NCBI RefSeq assembly: GCF_016127315.1
Contig: NZ_CP065997.1
Span: forward strand, 2,666,001 to 2,730,000
Direction of reading: 5' to 3'
DNA length: 64,000 nt
Source: Achromobacter deleyi
GTDB lineage: Bacteria > Pseudomonadota > Gammaproteobacteria > Burkholderiales > Burkholderiaceae_B
Position 1 is the stretch's first letter. Each line of letters opens with the position of its first letter. The notes under the pieces were generated by a model. The model was given only the letters and a program-made list of their open reading frames with translations. It searched no databases and was not told the origin of the DNA. Positions 20,036-28,308 of the stretch are shown here, one piece after another. The position numbers were made by a program, and so were the translations under genes.

Positions 20036-22549
20036 TCAGAAATCCATCGTCGCCGACAGGCTGATGGTCCGCGGCTGGCCGAGATACAGCCAGTTGCTGG
20101 AACTGCCCGACCAGTAGTCGCGGCCGAATGCGTTGTTGATGCCGGCGCGCAGCACCAGCGGGCGATCCCAGGCGCGGGTCTTGTAGCGGGCGCCGAAATC
20201 CCAGCGCGTCCAGCCGGGAATGCGGCGCGTATTGGCCTGGTCGAGATATTGCGGGCTGGTGGAGGTCATGCGCGCGGTGAGCGTCAGGCCGGGCAGGGTG
20301 GACAGGTCGTATTCGCCGCCGAGGTTCACCTGCCAGCGCGAGACGTTGGGCGCGATCTTGTCGTCGTACAGGCCGCCATCGGTCTTGGTCAAGCGCGGAT
20401 CGGTGTAGGCCACGCCGCCCAGCAGGCGCAGGCCGCGCGCCGCTTCGCCGAAGACGTTCAGCTCCACGCCGCGATTGCGCTGTTCCATGCCGACCTGGTA
20501 GGTCGAGGTGCCGTCGCCGTTGGCGACCGCCAGGCCGCTTGGCTTCTCGATCTGGAACAGACTGACGGTGCCGCTGAAGCGGCCGAAGTCGTACTTCACG
20601 CCGACCTCGCGCTGCTTGACCTTGATCGGCGCGAACATCTGCCCGGCGTTGGTGGTGCCCATCGGCGCGGTGTCGCCCTGGATCAAGCCCTCGATGTAGT
20701 TGCCGTAGATCGACAGGTCCGTCGCCGGCTTGATCACGGCGGCGAGAACGGGGGTGATGGCATGTTTGTCGTAGGTGGCGCTGGCGACGCCGATGCCGGT
20801 GTCGGTGACGATGTTCCTGACCCGCTGGTAGCGCGCGCCAAACGTCAGCGCGATGCGGTCGTCGAGCCACGAGACCGTGTCGGACAGCGCCACGGACGGC
20901 AGCCGCAGCGAATTGGTCTGCGGCGGGTTTGACGAAAAGCCGTCCGTCGACGGACGGCTGACGCTGACGGGATGGTAGATGTTGGTGGTGAAGCTGGAGA
21001 ACCCGTAGTACGCGTTCGTATAGCCCGTGTCGCTGGTCAGGTGGGTCGCGCTCAGGTTGACCTGGTGCTTGAACGCGCCGGTCTCGAAGGCGCCGCGCAC
21101 GCCGGCCTGGACGACCCGGTTCTCGATCCAGTTGGGCCAGTAGTAGACGGTGGCCTGGGCGTTGCCGGCGGCGTCCGTGACGAACAGGTCGGTCGACAGA
21201 TAGCGTGACCGTGTCTTGCTGGCGCCGACCGCGCCGTACACGCTCCAGTCGGGGTTGAGGTCGTACTCGGCCTTGGCGAGCAGGTAATCGCTCGTCGACC
21301 TGGAATACTCCCAGTCCTGGGCGATCTGGCGCCTGGCGGAGGGCGGCCTGGGAATGGACAGGCCATCATCGATGCCGAACCCGGCCGCGCCCTGGGGCGC
21401 TTCGTTGTTCATCGTCTGGTGTCCCGCGTCCAGCGATGCGCGCGCATTGACGCCGCGATAGTCGATACCGACCACCGCCGCGCCGAACTCGACCGATTGC
21501 CCGGCCGTGGCGGTTCGGCCGTCGCGGTACAGGCCGTTGAAGCGGATGCCCCATTGATCGTCCTGGCCAAAGCGGCGGCCGAAATCCAGGTGGCCGCCGA
21601 CGTTGCCGTCGGACAGGTAGGTGGTGGTCAGGCGCGTCAGGGGCTTGTCGTCCGCGTGCTTCGGTACCAGGTTGATCGCGCCGCCGACGGCCCCGCCGGC
21701 GCCCGCCGCCATGCCGTTCAACAGCGCATTCGGGCCCTTGAGAATCTCGACGCGCTCGACCAGTTCGGCGGCGCCCGCGCGGCTGGAGATGATGCCGGGA
21801 ATGCCATCGAGCAGGATCGAGTCCTGGACGGACAGGCCGCGGATCATGAAGATCTCGCCGCCCGCCGCCGCGTTCGTCAGGCCATAGGACACCGTGCGCA
21901 CGGAGGGATCGTTGGCCAGCACATCGGCGATGGTGATGGCCTGCTGGTTCTCCATCAGGTCGGCGGTGTAGCTGGTGGCGTTGAACGGCGTATCCATCAG
22001 GTCCTTGTTGCCGAGCAGCCCCATGCGGCTGCCGCGCGCGACCTGGTCGCCGGCGTAAGGCGCCGGCAGGCCGCCGGCCGGTTCGGCGCTGGCGGTGACG
22101 GTCACGGCGGGCAGCGTGGTGGGGGATCCGGACGCCGCGGCGGGCAGCGCGCGCAGCAGGTAGGCGCCATTCGTCTGGCGCACCGCTTCCAGGCCTTGCC
22201 CCGAGAGCAGCGTCGCCAGGCCGGCCTCCACGCCATACGTTCCGCGCAGTCCCGCGCTGGCCTTGCCCGCTGTCAGGCCGCCGGGCGCGGACAGCAGCAC
22301 GCCCGCCTCCTGCGCGAAGCGGTTCAACACCGTGGTCAGCGGACCGGCGGCGATGTCATAGCGCCGCGTCTGCGCGGCGTCCGCCTCGGCTCGCGCCGGC
22401 ACGGGCCAGGCCGCCGCGCAGAGCAGGGGGCCGGCGATGGACAGGTGCAGGGTGAGCAGCAGGGGGCGCAAGGTGGTGTCGGGCTTGCCCGCGGTCAGGC
22501 GGCGTGGCGCGGACGTGACGCGGTGCGGGAGGCGGCTACGGCGGTACAT
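20036..22549 (-). CDS. TonB-dependent siderophore receptor with N-terminal STN signalling domain
   Basis: 837 residues: signal region to about 55 (PVPARAEA), STN domain about 62-130 (YDIAAGPLTTVLNRFAQEAGVLLS), plug domain about 165-290 (FMIRGLSVQDSILLDGIPG, VEILKGPNALLNGM), 22-strand barrel and a terminal Phe. The STN domain is what lets FpvA/FecA-type transducers talk to a FecR anti-sigma factor. The plug and barrel resemble hydroxamate siderophore receptors, but the ligand is not certain. It follows fecR-like and fecI-like genes on the same strand, so ligand binding probably switches on its own transcription. Confidence 0.93.
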   Translation of the reverse strand: MYRRSRLPHRVTSAPRRLTAGKPDTTLRPLLLTLHLSIAGPLLCAAAWPVPARAEADAAQTRRYDIAAGPLTTVLNRFAQEAGVLLSAPGGLTAGKASAGLRGTYGVEAGLATLLSGQGLEAVRQTNGAYLLRALPAAASGSPTTLPAVTVTASAEPAGGLPAPYAGDQVARGSRMGLLGNKDLMDTPFNATSYTADLMENQQAITIADVLANDPSVRTVSYGLTNAAAGGEIFMIRGLSVQDSILLDGIPGIISSRAGAAELVERVEILKGPNALLNGMAAGAGGAVGGAINLVPKHADDKPLTRLTTTYLSDGNVGGHLDFGRRFGQDDQWGIRFNGLYRDGRTATAGQSVEFGAAVVGIDYRGVNARASLDAGHQTMNNEAPQGAAGFGIDDGLSIPRPPSARRQIAQDWEYSRSTSDYLLAKAEYDLNPDWSVYGAVGASKTRSRYLSTDLFVTDAAGNAQATVYYWPNWIENRVVQAGVRGAFETGAFKHQVNLSATHLTSDTGYTNAYYGFSSFTTNIYHPVSVSRPSTDGFSSNPPQTNSLRLPSVALSDTVSWLDDRIALTFGARYQRVRNIVTDTGIGVASATYDKHAITPVLAAVIKPATDLSIYGNYIEGLIQGDTAPMGTTNAGQMFAPIKVKQREVGVKYDFGRFSGTVSLFQIEKPSGLAVANGDGTSTYQVGMEQRNRGVELNVFGEAARGLRLLGGVAYTDPRLTKTDGGLYDDKIAPNVSRWQVNLGGEYDLSTLPGLTLTARMTSTSPQYLDQANTRRIPGWTRWDFGARYKTRAWDRPLVLRAGINNAFGRDYWSGSSSNWLYLGQPRTISLSATMDF

Positions 22550-22689
22550 GGATGGCTATCCTCGAAGGTTGAAGGCGATGAGGCGATCAGCGAGGGCGGC
22601 GGCGGGCGCGCGCTGTCTGATCGACGCTTATCTCTTGAACCGGATGAGGCGGAAAAAGGGGAACCGTCCTACGCGGGAAAATTGCCGGG

Positions 22690-23718
22690 CTAGCGGGCGT
22701 CGACCGTGATCCACCAGGGCAGCGAGTGATGGATGCGGATCGGCAAGGTCTGCGCCAGCATGGCCAGGGCCTGGTCCGTGTCATCGGTCGGATAGACCCC
22801 CATGACCTTCAGGCCGGCGACGGCGGGCGCCACGTTGATATGGCCGCGACGGTAGCGGCTCAGTTCGGCCAGCAGGTCACCCAGCGGCATGTTGTCGGCG
22901 AGCAGAATGCCCTTGCTCCAGGCCGCGCGCATGTCGTCGGCGCCATCCAGCGGGGTCAGCGCGCGGTCGTCGAAGCGCGCCGCTCCGCCCGCTTCGATGC
23001 GCCGTTGCCCGCCATATTGCGTGAGGATCTCGACGGCGCCGTCGAACACGTCCAGGCGTGTCTGCTGGTCGGTCAGCCGAACCGTGAAACGGGTGCCCAG
23101 GGCCTGCAACCGGCCGAACCGCGTCTGCACGAAGAACGGCCTGCCCTGGGCGTCTGGAGCGGTCTCGATGAGGATTTCGCCGGCCAGCAGCGCCAGGCTG
23201 CGCATGCTGTCCTGGTAGCGCACCTGCAGCGCGGTGCCGGTGTTGAGCCAGACCCGGGAGCCATCCGCCAGCCGCAGCTCGCGCCGTTCGCCCGTGCCGG
23301 TGGCGTAGTCGGCGCGCAGCGCCGCCACCAGCGCGGGCAACGGTGTGTGGCGCCATCCCAGCCACGTCGCCGCGCCCAGGCCCAGGATGCCGGCCAGGCC
23401 GTTGACGACCCGGCGGCGCGTGGCCAGCGAGCGGCGGGCGGCGGCGACGCCCGCCGCGGCCGCGGCGCCGCCGGCGCTGGTCTCCCGCAATGGCATGAAC
23501 TTGCGGCTGACCGCCTCGATGTGTTGCCACGCCCGGCCGTGGGCGGGGGAGCCGGCGAGCCAGGCGCGCCACGCGTCGCGTTCCTGGTCGGAGACGGCCG
23601 CATCGCCCAGCGTCGCGTACCAGTCGGCGGCCTGCTTGAGATGTTCGACGGTGACGCCGCGCTCGTCGGCGTCGTCGCCGTTGTCTGCGGGCACGGAAGA
23701 CGCGTCGCCGGCCAGCAT
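22690..23718 (-). CDS. fecR: FecR-family anti-sigma regulator
   Basis: 342 residues: N-terminal DUF4880-type cytoplasmic domain (EHLKQAADWYATL, then AWLAGSPAHGRAWQHIE), a single membrane segment about 105-122, the FecR periplasmic domain (GTGERRELRLADGSRVWLNTGTAL) and a C-terminal STN-like segment ending WWITVDAR. Such proteins hold the sigma factor inactive and relay the signal from the receptor STN domain. ATG at 23718 begins the conserved domain and lies 2 bases after the sigma gene stop. Part of the sigma-FecR-receptor set at 20.0-24.3 kb. Confidence 0.93.
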   Translation of the reverse strand: MLAGDASSVPADNGDDADERGVTVEHLKQAADWYATLGDAAVSDQERDAWRAWLAGSPAHGRAWQHIEAVSRKFMPLRETSAGGAAAAAGVAAARRSLATRRRVVNGLAGILGLGAATWLGWRHTPLPALVAALRADYATGTGERRELRLADGSRVWLNTGTALQVRYQDSMRSLALLAGEILIETAPDAQGRPFFVQTRFGRLQALGTRFTVRLTDQQTRLDVFDGAVEILTQYGGQRRIEAGGAARFDDRALTPLDGADDMRAAWSKGILLADNMPLGDLLAELSRYRRGHINVAPAVAGLKVMGVYPTDDTDQALAMLAQTLPIRIHHSLPWWITVDAR

Positions 23719-23720
23719 GG

Positions 23721-24248
23721 TCAAGCCTTTAATCCGGCTTCGATCAGCGCGCATTCCAGCATCGCCTGGGCCATGTACTTCTTGATCATGCGTTCGGAAA
23801 CGCCCAGCTCGACGGCGATCTCGCGATACGGCATGCCATCGACCTGCGCCATCACGAACGCGGCGGCGGCCTTGTGCGGCAGGCGGCCCAGCATGCGGCC
23901 GATGTCGAGCAGGGTCTCGATGACGATGGCCTGGTGCTCCGCCGAGGCCGTGACCGGCTCGGGTTGCGCGGCCAGCGCATCGAGCCAGGCGCGCTCGACC
24001 TCGCGGTGGCGCCACAGATCCACGCACAGCGCATTGCCCACCGTGCGCAGATAGGCGCGGGCTTCCGCCACGCTGCCGAAGCGGGGAAATACCGTCTTGC
24101 TCAGCAGCCGGATGAAGGTGTCATGCGCCAGATCCGCGGCGTCGGCGGCATTGCCGAGCCGGCGGTGCAGCCAGCTGCGCAGCCAGCGGTGGTGATCGCA
24201 ATAGAGGGCCTGCGCGGCGGCAGGGGGCGGGCAGTCGGAGGCGCTCAC
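23721..24248 (-). CDS. fecI: FecI-family ECF sigma factor
   Basis: 175 residues. Region 2 is at about 15-80 (HDTFIRLL, then SVAEARAYLRTVGNALCVDLWR) and region 4 at about 110-165 (MPYREIAVELGVSERMIKKYMAQA), the iron-starvation sigma signature. It should direct transcription of the receptor gene at 22549. The open frame continues upstream, but homology begins near this GTG; the upstream part lies over a Fur-box-like sequence. No ATG lies near the conserved start, so the exact start is a judgement. Confidence 0.9.
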   Translation of the reverse strand: MSASDCPPPAAAQALYCDHHRWLRSWLHRRLGNAADAADLAHDTFIRLLSKTVFPRFGSVAEARAYLRTVGNALCVDLWRHREVERAWLDALAAQPEPVTASAEHQAIVIETLLDIGRMLGRLPHKAAAAFVMAQVDGMPYREIAVELGVSERMIKKYMAQAMLECALIEAGLKA

Positions 24249-24310
24249 GGGATCAGGGGGGGCGGTTGGGGGCGGCCGGTGCCGGCGACGGGCAGCTCTG
24301 GCGATAAATC

Positions 24311-24329
24311 TGGAATGAGAATTAATAAT
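24311..24329 (-). promoter_or_regulatory. Fur-box-like sequence upstream of the sigma factor gene
   Basis: The 19 bases contain AATGAGAAT followed by TAATAAT and agree with the Fur consensus at about 11 of 19 positions, with the left half nearly perfect. It lies 63 bases upstream of the GTG start in an otherwise very GC-rich region. Iron repression by Fur is the rule for FecI genes, which supports the call; the right half is weak. Confidence 0.5.
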
Positions 24330-24459
24330 CGTAGCGCAAACGTGCCGCTCGACACAACGCGCCGAAACCGCAAGCGCCACCGACGGTCACGCGCATGACG
24401 TCCGCCACCCCGCTGCCGCCGCCGGTGGCCGTGGCCGGCAGCGCGGCTTCGCACCCCGT

Positions 24460-24488
24460 GGAATAAACCGCCCGGCTCGATTGTCTGC
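24460..24488 (+). promoter_or_regulatory. ECF-type promoter before the DUF305/YncE/sigma operon
   Basis: GGAATAA, exactly 16 bases, then GTCTGC: the -35 and -10 geometry of ECF sigma promoters (GGAA(C/T) and GTC/TCTG with a 16-17 base gap). It lies about 46 bases upstream of the DUF305 start. The ECF sigma gene at 26537 is downstream on the same strand, so autoregulation is the natural reading. Confidence 0.5.
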
Positions 24489-24533
24489 GCTGATGAGGGT
24501 CCATTGGGGACCCCGCAACTGACAGGAGCCGCC

Positions 24534-24989
24534 ATGTCCCGAATCCATCACCTGTGGCGCAGGCGCGCGCTCGCCTGCGCGCTGACCCTGCTGGCGGGCG
24601 CCGGCAGTGGCCAGGCCTGGTCGCAGTCCGCCCCATCCGCGGAGGAAGCGGCGTTCCTGGCCGAAAACGACGCCGCCATGAACCGCATGATGGACGCGAT
24701 GGCGCCCCATCCCAGCGGCGACATCGACCAGGATTTCGTCGCCATGATGGCGCCGCATCACCAGGGCGCCATCGACATGGCCATGGCCGAACTGCGCTAT
24801 GGCAAGAACGAACAGCTGCGCCGCCTCGCGCAGGAAATCATTGTCGAGCAGCAGCAGGAAATCGCCGCCATGCGCCTGGCGCTGGGCCAGCCGCTGCCCG
24901 AATCGCGTCCCGCGCCCGACCAGCCCGCCGATCTGCGGCCGGCCCCCGCCCCCGCCCAGTCCCACCACGGAGCTTCCCATGCCCAGTAG
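24534..24989 (+). CDS. Exported DUF305 protein
   Basis: 151 residues: signal peptide (residues 1-30, ending AWSQ), then the four-helix DUF305 domain with the hallmark DFVAMMAPHHQGAIDMA motif and the second helix EIIVEQQQEIAAMR, and a Pro/His-rich tail (SHHGASHAQ). DUF305 proteins are often found in copper-resistance loci and may bind metal through the His/Met pairs; that role is not proven here. ATG follows GACAGGAG. Its stop overlaps the next gene by 11 bases, so the two are co-translated. Confidence 0.9.
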   Translation: MSRIHHLWRRRALACALTLLAGAGSGQAWSQSAPSAEEAAFLAENDAAMNRMMDAMAPHPSGDIDQDFVAMMAPHHQGAIDMAMAELRYGKNEQLRRLAQEIIVEQQQEIAAMRLALGQPLPESRPAPDQPADLRPAPAPAQSHHGASHAQ

Positions 24990-26460
24990 TTCATCCCTCA
25001 ATCTCCTGGCCGGCGCCGTCGCGCTGGCCCTGGCCCCGGCCGTGTTCGCCGGGCAGGCGCCCGGCGCGGCGGCAGCGCCCGATATCCCCGTGTCGCACCG
25101 CGACCGCATCTATGCCGCCGAACAGTTTTCCAACACTGTCTCGGTCACCGACCCGGTGGACAACAAGCTGCTGGGCGTGATCCGGCTGGGCGATCCGGCG
25201 CCCGGCAACTTCAGTCCGTTGTACAAGGGCCAGGTGCTGGTGCATGGCATGGGCTTCGCGCCTGATCACCGCACGCTGGCGGTGGTGTCCATCGGCTCGA
25301 ATTCGGTCACCTTCATCGATACGCAGACCAACATGGTCAAGCACACCACCTACGTGGGCCGCTCGCCGCACGAGGCTTTCTACACGCCCGACGGCAAGGA
25401 GGTCTGGGTCACGGTGCGCGGCGAGGACTACGTCTCGGTGATCGATGCTGCGACGTTCAAGGAAACCGACCGCATCAAGACGGCGGCCGGCCCGGGCATG
25501 CAGATATTTTCGCCGGACGGGAAGTACGGCTACATCTGTTCGTCGTTCAACCCGGAAACCGTGGTGGTGACGGTCAGCGACCACAAGATCGTGGGCAAGG
25601 TCGCGCAGGCCAGTCCGTTCTGCCCCAACATCGCCGCCACGCCGGACGGCCGGCAGGTGTGGTTCACGCTCAAGGACGTGGGCAAGACGCAGGTGTTCGA
25701 CGCGCGCCCGCCGTTCAAGCTGCTCAAGACCCTCGATACCGGCCCCATCACCAACCACGTGAATTTCGCCCGCACTGGCAAGGACAAGGCGACCTACGCC
25801 TACATCACGGTGGGCGGCTTGAACCAGGTGCAGGTCTACCGCACGGATGACTTCTCGCGCGTGGCGACGATCGGCGTGGGCAAGCTGCCGCACGGCGTGT
25901 GGCCGTCGGGTGACGGCAGCCGCGTCTACGTCGGCCTGGAGAATGCCGACCAGCTGGCCGCCATCGACACGGCGACCAACAAGGTGGTCGCCAACGTGCC
26001 GATCGGCCAGGCGCCGCAGGCCATCAACTATGTGCCGGACGCCGTGCCGCAGGGCGACGGCCTGCAGAACCTGCAGCCCCTGGGCGTGGCCGGGCAGGCC
26101 GCGCACCTGGAGTTGCAGGCGTGGGCCGACGGCAAGCGGCAGCTGGCGGCGTCGGCCCCGACCAGCGTCACCCTGTTCGACCAGGGCCTGACGCAGGTGC
26201 TGCAGGCCTCGGCCACCGGCCTGCAACCGAAGCAGCCGTACGTGCTGGCGCTGTCGGAGCAAGCCGATGGGTCGGGTCAGCTGCAAGCGCTGTCGAACTT
26301 CATGACCAACCCGGCCGGGTCGGCCATCGTCAACGCCATCGGGCCGATCCGCCAGATCGTGCAGGGCGCCGGCGCGGCGACGGACGCGCGTCGCTACCTG
26401 GTGATCGCCCCGCTGCGCGACGGCAAGCCGGGCGCGCCGGTGCAGGTCCAGGCGCTGTGA
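24979..26460 (+). CDS. Exported YncE-like beta-propeller protein (YVTN repeats)
   Basis: 493 residues with a signal peptide (residues 1-24, ending AVFAG). From about 45 to 345 there are repeating beta-propeller blades of the YVTN/YncE type: NTVSVTDPVDNKLLGVI, NSVTFIDTQTNMVKHTTYVG, DYVSVIDAATFKETDRIKT, DQLAAIDTATNKVVANVPIG. A C-terminal domain of about 130 residues follows that is not part of the propeller and that I do not recognise. Periplasmic; YncE-type propellers bind ligands but have no established enzymatic role. It overlaps the DUF305 gene by 11 bases in a different frame. Pairing with DUF305 hints at a metal-linked envelope function. Confidence 0.88.
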   Translation: MPSSSSLNLLAGAVALALAPAVFAGQAPGAAAAPDIPVSHRDRIYAAEQFSNTVSVTDPVDNKLLGVIRLGDPAPGNFSPLYKGQVLVHGMGFAPDHRTLAVVSIGSNSVTFIDTQTNMVKHTTYVGRSPHEAFYTPDGKEVWVTVRGEDYVSVIDAATFKETDRIKTAAGPGMQIFSPDGKYGYICSSFNPETVVVTVSDHKIVGKVAQASPFCPNIAATPDGRQVWFTLKDVGKTQVFDARPPFKLLKTLDTGPITNHVNFARTGKDKATYAYITVGGLNQVQVYRTDDFSRVATIGVGKLPHGVWPSGDGSRVYVGLENADQLAAIDTATNKVVANVPIGQAPQAINYVPDAVPQGDGLQNLQPLGVAGQAAHLELQAWADGKRQLAASAPTSVTLFDQGLTQVLQASATGLQPKQPYVLALSEQADGSGQLQALSNFMTNPAGSAIVNAIGPIRQIVQGAGAATDARRYLVIAPLRDGKPGAPVQVQAL

Positions 26461-26461
26461 A

Positions 26462-26501
26462 CGCCGGCCGCGCATGGCCCCATGGCCATGCGCGGCCGGC
26501 G
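26462..26501 (+). terminator. Perfect 18-bp stem-loop after the YncE-like gene
   Basis: Arms CGCCGGCCGCGCATGGCC and its exact complement with a 4-base CCAT loop, starting two bases after the propeller stop codon and ending 35 bases before the ECF sigma start. There is no T-tract, so it may terminate, attenuate or stabilise the upstream part of the message, leaving the sigma and anti-sigma genes at lower expression. Confidence 0.6.
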
Positions 26502-26536
26502 CGATAATGCAAGGCAAGCATGGAGAGAGTCCCCGT

Positions 26537-27061
26537 ATGGACGATCTGGTCCAACTGATTGAGCCGATGATCCCGGCGATGCGCCGCTACGCCAGGGCGC
26601 TGCTGCGCGACCAGGCGGTGGCCGACGACCTGGTCCAGGACTGCCTGGAACGCGTCATCGCGCAATGGCACAAGCGGCGCGACGCCGGCAGCACGCGCAG
26701 CTGGGTGTTCGCCATCCTGCACAACCTGGCGATGAACGTATTGCGGCAGACCCGCGCGCGCGGCCATCACCTGCCGCTGGATGAGATCGACGAGGCCGTC
26801 CTGACCACCCGCGCCACGCAGGAAGACGGCTTGCGCTATGGCGAGTTGCTGCGCGCCCTGGACACCCTGCCCAAGGAGCAGAGCAGCGTGCTGCTGCTGG
26901 TGTCGGTGGAGGGCCTGTCCTATGCCGAGACGGCCAAGGTGCTCGACGTGCCGATCGGCACGGTGATGTCGCGCCTGTCGCGCGGCCGTGAAAAACTGCT
27001 GAACCTGATACAGGGCGACGTTGCCGCGCCCGCTCGTCCCGCCTTGCGGAGAGTCAAATGA
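26537..27061 (+). CDS. RpoE-like ECF sigma factor
   Basis: 174 residues. Region 2: ARALLRDQAVADDLVQDCLERVI and TRSWVFAILHNLAMN; region 4: LSYAETAKVLDVPIGTVMSRLSRGREKLL. This is the typical RpoE-type ECF layout, different from the FecI-type factors elsewhere in the window. GAGAG lies before the ATG. The stop codon overlaps the ATG of the anti-sigma gene (ATGA). Probably activates the promoter at 24460 and so its own operon (inference). The inducing stress is unknown; the exported DUF305 and propeller partners point to an envelope or metal signal. Confidence 0.92.
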   Translation: MDDLVQLIEPMIPAMRRYARALLRDQAVADDLVQDCLERVIAQWHKRRDAGSTRSWVFAILHNLAMNVLRQTRARGHHLPLDEIDEAVLTTRATQEDGLRYGELLRALDTLPKEQSSVLLLVSVEGLSYAETAKVLDVPIGTVMSRLSRGREKLLNLIQGDVAAPARPALRRVK

Positions 27062-27840
27062 ACATGGACCGACCTTTACTCGAGGATGACCTGCTGGCGT
27101 ATGTCGATGGCGCGCTGGACGCCGACATGCGCGCGCGCGTCGAACAGTACCTGGACACGCATCCCGAGGCGGCCCGCCGCGTGCAGGGCTACCTGGCGCA
27201 ACGCGAGGACCTGCGCGCCGCGCTGGCGCCGATCGCGCAGGAGCCGATCCCGGCCGCGCTCAACCTGTCGCGGCTGGTCGATGCGCATCGCTCCGCGCGC
27301 CGCGTGCCGTGGAAGATCGCGGCGTCGGTGGCGCTGGCCTTTACCCTGGGCGGCACCGGCGGCTGGTTCCTGCGCGGCCCGGCCGACCAGGCCGGCGTCG
27401 CGGCGCTGGCGCGCGAGGCGGCCAGCAGCTACCAGGTCTATGCGGCGGATCGCACCCGGCCGGTGGAGCTGCGCGCCGACAGCACGCCCGAATTGGTGAG
27501 CTGGGTGTCGCAGCGCTTGAATCATGCGGTGTCGGTGCCGGACCTGAGCCAGTCGGGCTACCGCTACATGGGCGGACGCCTGGTCGCGACCGAGCACGGT
27601 CCGGCCGCCCTGTTCATGTACGACGATGACCGCGGCACGCGCGTGACCATGCTGGTGCGGCCGATGAAGGTCGAGGGCGACATGAAGATGGTGCCGCACC
27701 GGCAGGACGGCGTGGCGGGCTACTCGTGGGCCGACCAGGGGCTGGGCTACAGCCTGATGTCCAGCCTGGACCCCGACAGCATCCATCGCCTGGCCGACGA
27801 GACGCGGCGTCAGTTGACGGCGCCGCGCGGCGCCGGCTAG
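27058..27840 (+). CDS. Membrane anti-sigma factor
   Basis: 260 residues: a cytoplasmic N-terminal part (about 1-85, LLAYVDGALDADMRARVEQYLDTHPEAARRV) with the anti-sigma helix pattern but without the zinc-binding HxxxCxxC motif, one membrane segment about 90-107, and a periplasmic domain of about 150 residues. It overlaps the sigma gene by four bases (ATGA), the usual arrangement for a sigma/anti-sigma pair. An in-frame ATG six bases later is an equally possible start. Signal probably sensed in the periplasm. Confidence 0.85.
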   Translation: MNMDRPLLEDDLLAYVDGALDADMRARVEQYLDTHPEAARRVQGYLAQREDLRAALAPIAQEPIPAALNLSRLVDAHRSARRVPWKIAASVALAFTLGGTGGWFLRGPADQAGVAALAREAASSYQVYAADRTRPVELRADSTPELVSWVSQRLNHAVSVPDLSQSGYRYMGGRLVATEHGPAALFMYDDDRGTRVTMLVRPMKVEGDMKMVPHRQDGVAGYSWADQGLGYSLMSSLDPDSIHRLADETRRQLTAPRGAG

Positions 27841-27847
27841 CGGGGCG

Positions 27848-28279
27848 TCAGCGCTCGGGCGTGGCCAGCATGTCGGCGCGGCGCTGGTGGCGCCCGCCTT
27901 CGAACGGCGTGTCGAGGAACGCGCCGACGCAGTCGCGCGCGACGTCCAGGCCGATGATCCGGCTGCCCAGCGCCAGCACGTTGGCGTCGTTGTGCTGGCG
28001 GCTCAGCCGCGCCATGGTGGCGTTGGCGCAGAGCGCCGCCCTGACTGCCGCGTAGCGGTTGGCCGCGATCGAGATGCCGATGCCCGAGCCGCAGATCACG
28101 ATGCCCAGGCGGGCGCGGCCGTCGGTGATGGCCTGTCCCATGGCGAAGCCATAGGCGGGATAGTCCACGGATTCCTCGCTGTGGGTGCCCAGGTCGAGCC
28201 AGTCGATCGACGCGAATGACTGCTTCAGTTTTTCCTTGAGGTCGTATCCGGCGTGGTCGGCGGCGATGGCGATTTTCAT
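27848..28279 (-). CDS. rpiB: Ribose-5-phosphate isomerase B
   Basis: 143 residues of the RpiB/LacAB fold. IAADHAGYDLKE is the phosphate-binding start, CGSGIGISIAANR contains the active-site cysteine, and HNDANVLALGSR follows. It interconverts ribose 5-phosphate and ribulose 5-phosphate in the cytoplasm (some family members act on allose 6-phosphate or other sugars). Convergent with the anti-sigma gene, seven bases apart; its promoter side faces the LysR gene end 29 bases away, so it may be read from the LysR transcript. Confidence 0.93.
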   Translation of the reverse strand: MKIAIAADHAGYDLKEKLKQSFASIDWLDLGTHSEESVDYPAYGFAMGQAITDGRARLGIVICGSGIGISIAANRYAAVRAALCANATMARLSRQHNDANVLALGSRIIGLDVARDCVGAFLDTPFEGGRHQRRADMLATPER

Positions 28280-28308
28280 TCTGGGGTTCCCGGTGGCTCG
28301 GTGAGGGT

